A stretch of 64,000 bases of DNA, taken from positions 14,926,071 through 14,990,070 of the forward strand of contig JAMXIF010000086.1 of assembly GCA_028583685.1 (NCBI GenBank). Direction: 5' to 3'. The translations under genes were made by a program, and so were the position numbers. A model generated the notes under the pieces. The model saw only the letters and a program-made list of their open reading frames with translations, had not been told where the DNA came from and did not search any database. This DNA comes from Petaurus breviceps papuanus (lineage: Eukaryota; Chordata; Mammalia; Diprotodontia; Petauridae). Positions 58,228 to 64,000 of this stretch are shown one piece after another; the first letter of the stretch is position 1, and every line of letters starts with the position of its first letter.

Positions 58228-58475
58228 GAGGCAGCTAGGTGGTACAGAGGATAGAATGATGGACTTAGAGTCAGGTAGACCTGAGTTCAAATTCCTCCCA
58301 CTAGCTGTGTGACTTGGGAAATTCACTTAACCTCTGTCAGCCTCAGTCTCCACAGCTGTATAATGGGGATAATAATAGTGCCTACCTCACAGTATTGTTA
58401 TGAGAAGTACTTGTAGAATGCTTAGCACAGTGCCTGATACATAGTAGGTAACTTAATAAATGCTTATTTCCTTCC
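58228..58475 (+). mobile_element. Full-length MIR/CORE-SINE
   Basis: GAGGCAGCTAGGTGGTACAG, GAGTCAGGTAGACCTGAGTT, GATAATAATAGTGCCTACCT and CATAGTAGGTAACTTAATAA. Confidence 0.9.
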
Positions 58476-59106
58476 CCAAACACATGGAGTCCTAGGCTCT
58501 CTCTTGAGAGCCTTGGGTCCTCTATTACATCTCTGAGTTCAGTTCTTCTCTCACCTGCCATGCTTAATAAAAACATGCCTATGATTACCTGCTTGGAGCC
58601 ATAGAAAATGCCTTTGAAAACTGTTGCACATACAATTGCCCCGTTTCTTGACCTTAGTTCCTGTTGTAACCCTTATGAAGTATGCTGGGAGTTGAAGGGT
58701 TGATGGCCAGCCACCATGTCTGAGCAGAGGATATCAAGAGAGGACAAAGAGATGTAGAGGCAGAGAAGTGTACGTATGTTGAAAAAAAAGAAAATTATTA
58801 ATTCGTTTATACAACTTTCCAGGGAAGAAAGAGAATAAATATAAATTGAGACCCATAGGCAATGACTGAGTCAGCAATGATTGGAAGGGGTGAAGTGGAG
58901 GTGGGCTTTAAACAGATGGACAAATACTGAGAAGGGGTCTCTATACGGTATTTTTCTCTGAGTTTGGTTGAGGAATTTGTGTCATTCTCCCAGATGGGAG
59001 GAGCAAAGGGAGGGACTGGGGAGGAGTAGCCAAGTCTACAAAAAGGAGCTTAGTGACTGGCGCTCCTGCTCATCAGCAGGATACCACGCCACTACTAGAT
59101 AAAGGG

Positions 59107-59108
<2 letters not shown>
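58476..59108. other. Unassigned; possible LTR fragment at its right end
   Basis: From about 58980 there is a G-rich block, CTACAAAAAGGAGC (TATA-like, near 59035), then GACTGGCGCTCCTGCTCATC and a degenerate poly-A-signal region before the TG tract. This may be part of an LTR fossil; weak. Confidence 0.28.
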
Positions 59109-59149
<41 letters not shown>

Positions 59150-59162
59150 TGTGTGTGTGTGT
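59109..59162. repeat. (TG)n microsatellite
   Basis: About 26 TG units with one TATG break. Confidence 0.97.
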
Positions 59163-59934
59163 GACCTAATTAAGTCTATTAGACACACTTGTGTACATTT
59201 ATAAACACACAGAATTATAGGATTTTAGATATGGTAAGCATCTTGGCCATCATCTAGTCCAAACATTTATTAATAGTGCTAAACATTTTTTGTTAGGGCA
59301 TCTGTGTTTTCGGTTAAAGACTGGGAATTAGAGAGGGAGAATTCTCTGTAAGCATTCTGAATTAATTCAGTTCCAGCTGTTTTCTCTTAGCATTTCCCAA
59401 GCTACTTAAAGTGCTTGAATATTTTTCTACCACCTTTTCATAGTGCCTCACTGGCATGATCCATAGCTATCACCCCAGGAAAGGTTTCAAGCTATTTGAG
59501 AGCAATCCTGAAAATTCTAGTCAATCAGAAAAAGATAGCTGATTTAACACTTTTCACAAGCAAATTTCATTAGAGGTGGAATGCTTCTTGAACAGCTCAT
59601 TAATGCTGCTGTTGAGGGTCCTCTTAAGTGACCAGGCTAATGGAAAAGGTTGATCACATGGGCAGTCTTACAAGAATTAAGGTGGACTTGAGTGGGTTTA
59701 CTAAAGATACCTTTGCATACTTCTGAAAGGAAGCATGGTGTCCACAAGAGAGTTGGGCTGTTTCAACCTTGAATAATCCTCAACTATTGACTTCCCTACT
59801 TTCTGTCTGTACATGAAGTGGATTTTGTTACTGTTTTTTATACAATAGTTCCCAGGATGATAGATAATAGTTCCCATGACCATAACAATCTACTAGTTCC
59901 TGGGCTTTGGACTTATAAACAATTTCAACACACT
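59163..59934. other. Unassigned
   Basis: TTATAGGATTTTAGATATGG and CATCATCTAGTCCAAACATT at 59215-59270 suggest a decayed MIR3; nothing else recognised. Confidence 0.45.
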
Positions 59935-60312
59935 TGTTCAACATATTATAATATTAAGATAATGTAAACATTTGAGTTAAGCTGGTGAACACCCACTATG
60001 TATATGCTCGCTATGCTAAGTCACCCTGATATTGCTAAAGTTGATGTAAACTTGTGAAGCTATTGCTGGCAAATTGCCTTCTCTGTGTGCTCCTCTATAA
60101 ACCAAGTGGGCACTGCTCAGTAAATGGGGAATAGGGATGCACAAGGGGAATGTACATGTGTAAATGGCTTCACCGACCCCCATCAAGGCCTAACAGATGC
60201 TGTAGGAGTTGGAACCCTCATCAGCAGCAACTCCATTGAGAATAATAAAGTAAACCCCTTCTTATGTCTATGATGCTGTCCTTCTGGCTGCCCAGATCAA
60301 GAGTGAATCTTC
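59935..60312 (+). mobile_element. Possible LTR fossil
   Basis: It begins TGTTCAACATATTATAAT, has TATA-like CTCTATAAAC (60094-60101) and AATAAA (60244-60249), then a U5-like stretch CCCCTTCTTATGTCTATGAT. The spacing fits an LTR. The right end and duplications are not resolved; family unknown. Confidence 0.42.
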
Positions 60313-60384
60313 TAGAAAAACTCCTGTGTGCTCTCCCTCCCTCCCATTGGCATAGTGGGGGGCTCCTATAAGATCCCTCCTCCT

Positions 60385-60640
60385 ACACCATCAAAATTCC
60401 ATCTTTTACAGGCAGACTTTCTCAAACCCTCTTAATTCTAGTACCTTCCTTCTGTTATTTCTTATTTGTCCTGAATTTACCTTGTTTTATATATATTTGT
60501 GTGCATGTTGTCTCCTCCATTAGACTGTAAGCTCCTTGAAGGCAGGACTGTCTTCTGCCTCTTTTGTATCCCCAGTGCTTAGTACAAAACTTGGCACATA
60601 ATTGGTGTTTAATTGATGTTTATTGATTGATCATCAAGTA
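60385..60640 (+). mobile_element. L2 3' end, well preserved
   Basis: CTCTTAATTCTAGTACCTTC, TTTGTGTGCATGTTGTCTCC, GACTGTAAGCTCCTTGAAGG, TTTTGTATCCCCAGTGCTTA and GATGTTTATTGATTGA. Confidence 0.93.
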
Positions 60641-60734
60641 GTGTGCTGCCTATCACTGAAGGACTTAAAGTGGAGAAGGGATGGCCATTCATGAGGGCTG
60701 TCATATCGGGGATTCCAGTTCAGACACAAAAAAG

Positions 60735-61290
60735 GCTACATAGTTTCCATAGTAGCTGAAAAGTAGAAATTAAAGGGGCTCCCACCTCTTGGGGAATAGC
60801 TGAACAAATATGAATATGATTATTATACCATAAGAAGCAGTGAAAAGGACGGTGTCAGAAAAAACTGGGAAGATTTTCATGAATTAATGCAGAGTTAAGA
60901 GAACAGAACTAGGAGAACAATTTATAGAATGATAGTGATATTATTTTTTTTTAAGCAATTGGGGTTAAGTAACTTGCTCAAGGTTACCCAGCCAGTTATT
61001 TCTGGGTGTGGTGCTGAGTGTCTGAGCCCGGGATTCGATCTCCAGGTCATCCCAACATTGGAACCGGTGCTCTTACTCGCTGAGCCACCTGGCCGCCCCT
61101 AAGCAATTGGGGTTAAGTAACTTGCTCAAGGTTACACGGCCAGGTGTTTCTGGGTGGGTGCTAAGTGTCTGAGCCCGGGATTCGATCTCCAGGTCTTCTC
61201 AACACTGGAGCCGGTGCTCTTACTTGCTGTGCTACCGGGCCACCCCGTGATAGTGATATTATAAAGGAAAATAATTTTAAGAGGTATATT
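60735..61290 (+). mobile_element. L1 ORF2 3' end, host of the dimeric SINE
   Basis: AGTAGAAATTAAAGGGGCTC, CTTGGGGAATAGCTGAACAA, GAAAAAACTGGGAAGATTTT and GAACAGAACTAGGAGAACAA. It resumes right of the SINE at 61248 with ATTATAAAGGAAAATAATTT. Confidence 0.85.
60945..61247 (-). mobile_element. Dimeric WSINE-like element, copy 2
   Basis: Two monomers in tandem, joined at 61099/61100, between a perfect 15-bp duplication, TGATAGTGATATTAT, at 60930-60944 and 61248-61262. The tail-side arm has CAGTTATTTCTGGGTGTGG and CTGAGCCACCTGG; the other has CAGGTGTTTCTGGGTGGG and CTGTGCTACCGGG, the same differences as in copy 1. CpG sites are kept in both arms, which suggests a fairly young insertion. Confidence 0.95.
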
Positions 61291-61319
61291 TTTTTGGGGG
61301 GGAGAATAAATTGCTGTTT

Positions 61320-61925
61320 CATTCCCTAGCTGACTGTATTCCAGACTCTCTGGATTTTGCCACCATGACACAATTCACTTTTCACCCAGGAACTACCCTC
61401 AGATCCTAGGGCTTCCTCACCATGGGACATCCCACCACTGTGCTGGCCCCTTCCTCCCACTGTGGAGTTTGTTGGATTGGGGAACTCCATTATGAGACTC
61501 CAGTCTGACCAAGCTTCATTTCGCTCCAGCTGTGCTTCTGACCAGCTGTATTTTGCCACCTACCTGTATGCTGGTATCTACCCTCTCCCTCTCCCCTTCA
61601 CCCCACCAGCTATATTTTATGTTTTATTTTTCTATTAGAAAGTAAGCTCTGGGTGCAGCTCGGTGGTGAAGTGAATAGAGCACCGGCCCTGGAGTCAGGA
61701 GTACCTGAGTTCAAATCCAGCCTCAGACACTTAACATGTACTAGTCATGTGACTTTGGGCAAATCACTTAACCCTAACTGCCTTGCCCTCCCCCATCCAA
61801 AAAGAAAAAAAAAAGGAAGTAAGCTCTGTGAGGTCAGGGACTACATTTCCTTTTGCTTATATGCATAGTTCTAGCATTTAGCATAGTACCTGACACATAA
61901 TAAGCACTTAATAGATGTTGGTGTC
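61320..61925 (+). mobile_element. LINE 3' end (L2-like) split by a SINE
   Basis: TGATATTCCAGA-type decay makes the left part uncertain, but CTATTAGAAAGTAAGCTCTG before the SINE and GTGAGGTCAGGGACTACATT, TAGCATAGTACCTGACACAT and AAGCACTTAATAGATGTT after it give a clear L2-type terminus. Confidence 0.7.
61652..61816 (+). mobile_element. tRNA-derived SINE, A-tailed
   Basis: GGTGCAGCTCGGTGGTGAAG, CACCGGCCCTGGAGTCAGGA, CAAATCCAGCCTCAGACACT and an A-rich tail. A perfect 12-bp duplication, AAGTAAGCTCTG, lies at 61640-61651 and 61817-61828. Confidence 0.93.
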
Positions 61926-62564
61926 TGCCTGTTACATGGAGCTTGCTGGATCTATTCTAAAAGGAGAAGGGGATCATTGAACTAAACAATTAAAACAAAT
62001 CATTGTGCCTCTAAATAATCGAGATGAGATTGGTGATATTCTGTTCTCATTTTATTTCTGTCTCTGGGGTCTTTGTATTTCTATGGTGCTGCTCCCACTC
62101 TTGATTTCTTTTGCTGATTTTGGCTCTGGGCTTGCCTCAACACAACAAGGGAAATAGCCATCCAGAAGCTTATTTTATCTTTTTGACTAGTTTCAAATCT
62201 TATCTGCTTCCTGGTAAAAACTGCTGCTGCCTGACAAACTGTTTTCTGTCATCAGGCTTCCTCCAACACTGATATTTATTTATTTTTCTTTTGATTGAGC
62301 TTGTGTTCCCTTCTGAAATTTCATATCCACTGAAAGCTTTCTCTCCACCCCAGAATCATGCATCTAGTTGTACCTTGGTGCATTGGGCTAGGAAATTGTT
62401 TTGTCCTGGGGATGGTTTGAAAGCCCTTCTGTTTGTACAGAGAACCTAGATTGCCAAGAAAAGAAGGGAGAGACATAGTGATTCAGTGAATGAACTGTTG
62501 CAACTGGAGTCCAGACACAGGGGTTTTACTCTTAGTGGGGGTTTTTTGGACTTGCTTTGTAGTA
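61926..62564. other. Unassigned
   Basis: No recognised feature. Confidence 0.45.
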
Positions 62565-62735
62565 AAGTAGACAGCTCAATGGCTCTAGGGACAGAGGATC
62601 TGGGTTGAAAATTCACCTCCAATCCTATTACTTAAGTGACCATACCTTCACTTTCCTCACCTATAAAAGAGAGGATTGTTCTGGATGGCCTGCATGATTC
62701 CTGTGAGCTACAGATCTATGATTCTATGAACATTT
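62565..62735 (+). mobile_element. MIR-type SINE relic
   Basis: GAGGATCTGGGTTGAAAATT, CACTTTCCTCACCTATAAAA and TACAGATCTATGATTCTATG. Confidence 0.75.
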
Positions 62736-62821
62736 ACCCTATACTTGTTTATCTGCAAAATTATTCATGCTCCCCTCTTAGCTTCCTTCATGAAGGTTTT
62801 TGTGTATGATGCTTTGGTGTG

Positions 62822-63240
62822 AGAAGCGGCTCTGCCCTAGTGGATAGAGTTCTGGGTTTAGAGTAAGGATGACCTGGGTTCTAATGTTACTTCATATACT
62901 TACTAGCTGAGCCATCTCTCAGCCTGTATTTTCTCCTTTGTTGAAAAGAGAGTAGGGGCAGCTAGATGGTGTAGTAGATAAAGTGTTGGGTCCTAAGTCA
63001 GGAAGACTCATCTTCATGAGTTCAAATATAGCCTCAGATACTTACATAAGCCTGTGTGACCCTAGGTAAGTCACTTAACCCTATTTGCCTCAGTTTCCTC
63101 ATCTGTAAAATGAGCTGGAGAAGGAAATGGCAAACCACTCCAGTATCTTTGCAGAAAACCTCAAATGGGGTCATGAAGAGTCAGACGTGACTGAATGACA
63201 AAAATGGGGATAATGATGCCTGTAACATTTATCTCACACA
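62822..63240 (+). mobile_element. SINE inside an older MIR-type SINE
   Basis: The older copy (GCCCTAGTGGATAGAGTTCT, GGATGACCTGGGTTCTAATG, 62822-62950) is cut by a full RTE-tailed SINE at 62953-63205 (GGGGCAGCTAGATGGTGTAG to GTCAGACGTGACTGAATGAC). It resumes with GGGGATAATGATGCCTGTAA. Confidence 0.85.
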
Positions 63241-63364
63241 ATTGTTATTGGTGTTGATTTCTTGTAATTCATTCTGGCTGGGACACTTGCCATCGGAATA
63301 ATAAATATGTGCTCTGGTGACTTTGGAGGACACGTGTTCTGTGGAAGTGGCCAAGCCCCTCTCC

Positions 63365-63450
63365 TCAGTCCATAGGATGACTAAGATTAAATGGGGATCA
63401 AATGAGATAAGGTAAGTAAAGCACCATGTAAACCTTATAGCACAAAGTCC
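63365..63450 (+). mobile_element. MIR core fragment
   Basis: GGGGATCAAATGAGATAAGG and TAAAGCACCATGTAAACCTT. Confidence 0.6.
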
Positions 63451-63594
63451 TATGCTAGGAGGTCTAAGAGCTAAAAAGAAAAGTAAGACTCTTCCTATCT
63501 TCATGGAATTTTACAGTTGAATAGATTAAAAAAGTGAGGAGTTCTTCAAATTAAATAAACTTTATGTATATTTTAAAAATTCTTCTTATTCAAA

Positions 63595-63820
63595 ATAGGG
63601 AATCAGGAAGACTCATCTTCCTGAGTTCAAAACTGGCCTCATACACTTACTAGCCGGGTGACCCTGGGTAAGTCACTTATCCCTGTTTGCCTCAGTTTTC
63701 TCATCTGTAAAATGAACTGGAGAAGGAAATGACAAATCACTCCAGTGTTTCTGCCAAGAAAACCTCAAATTGGATCACGAAGAGTCAGGCACAACTGAAA
63801 AGTGACAACGCATTCATTCA
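63595..63820 (+). mobile_element. tRNA SINE with RTE-like tail, head truncated
   Basis: GGGAATCAGGAAGACTCATC, GTGACCCTGGGTAAGTCACT, AACTGGAGAAGGAAATGACA and GAGTCAGGCACAACTGAAAA. Confidence 0.9.
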
Positions 63821-64000
63821 AAACAATAACCCCTACCACATATATGAATCGAAGTAGCTTGTTGGTATTTGGGACATGTACTACATTGAGTAGGGACGAA
63901 TATGAGATATTTAGTCGATGTGGGGCTTTGGAAATATAACCCACTGGTGCCTCTTTCAAGTCGTATCTGGTTAAAATCCTGCCTTGGACACATACAGGCT
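63821..64000. other. Unassigned; a SINE begins at the window edge
   Basis: GTTAAAATCCTGCCTTGGAC and ACATACAGGCT at the last 33 bases look like the middle of another tRNA-derived SINE cut by the window end. Confidence 0.45.

Overview
This window is vertebrate nuclear DNA, almost certainly from a marsupial, and I find no complete protein-coding gene of the host in it. The evidence is the repeat content: dozens of tRNA-derived SINEs with the marsupial-type box (GGCAGCTAGGTGG...GAGTTCAAAT...GTGACCTTGGGCAAGTCACTTAAC), L1 fragments of a marsupial-type 3' end, many L2 and MIR/CORE-SINE relics, an RTE-like LINE and a second SINE family (here called WSINE-like) that occurs as monomers and as dimers. 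I base this on remembered repeat families; no database search was possible. The window is most likely intergenic DNA or the inside of a large intron.

Layout. 1-2.4 kb: RTE-like reverse transcriptase relic, a 3'-end L2 split by a SINE and by a large GAAA/GGAA tract with a 10-base N gap, then a CpG-rich antisense segment of unknown origin. 2.5-9.5 kb: three antisense L1 3' ends, one with target-site duplications and two SINEs nested inside it. 9.5-15.6 kb: SINE-rich, with the first dimeric WSINE-like insertion at 11.87-12.17 kb. 16.1-16.7 kb: a 250-bp tandem duplication that is almost identical between copies. 17-20.4 kb: L1, MIR and a processed pseudogene of TMA7 with perfect 17-bp target-site duplications. 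23.5-24.2 kb: antisense LTR-like fossil. 26.7 kb: a 129-bp hAT-like MITE with an 8-bp duplication. 28.9-31.4 kb: L1 in MIR, then a repeat-poor 2-kb stretch that holds a well-formed 55-nt candidate exon. 33.9-36.5 kb: HAL1-like half-L1 containing a 203-bp AG microsatellite. 36.7-40.3 kb: two antisense L2 elements. 41-46.4 kb: SINE, L2, L1 and SINE nested in one another. 48.05-48.6 kb: a clear ERV1-type LTR fossil. 49-51.6 kb: SINE cluster. 52.7-53.25 kb: an unclassified long inverted repeat. 54.8-56.2 kb: L2 with reverse-transcriptase remnants. 57-64 kb: SINEs, L2 3' ends, possible LTR fragments and the second dimeric SINE (60.95-61.25 kb).

How the parts work together: the elements form a layered record. 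L2 and MIR are the oldest and are hosts to later insertions. L1 and RTE supplied the enzymes; SINE tails that resemble RTE ends or A-tails suggest which LINE moved which SINE. The youngest-looking events are the dimeric SINEs, the SINE in the GATA tract, the TMA7 retrocopy and the tandem duplication. I see no new gene system. The observations most worth checking are the dimeric SINE subfamily, the candidate exon, the long inverted repeat and the small unclassified repeat families.
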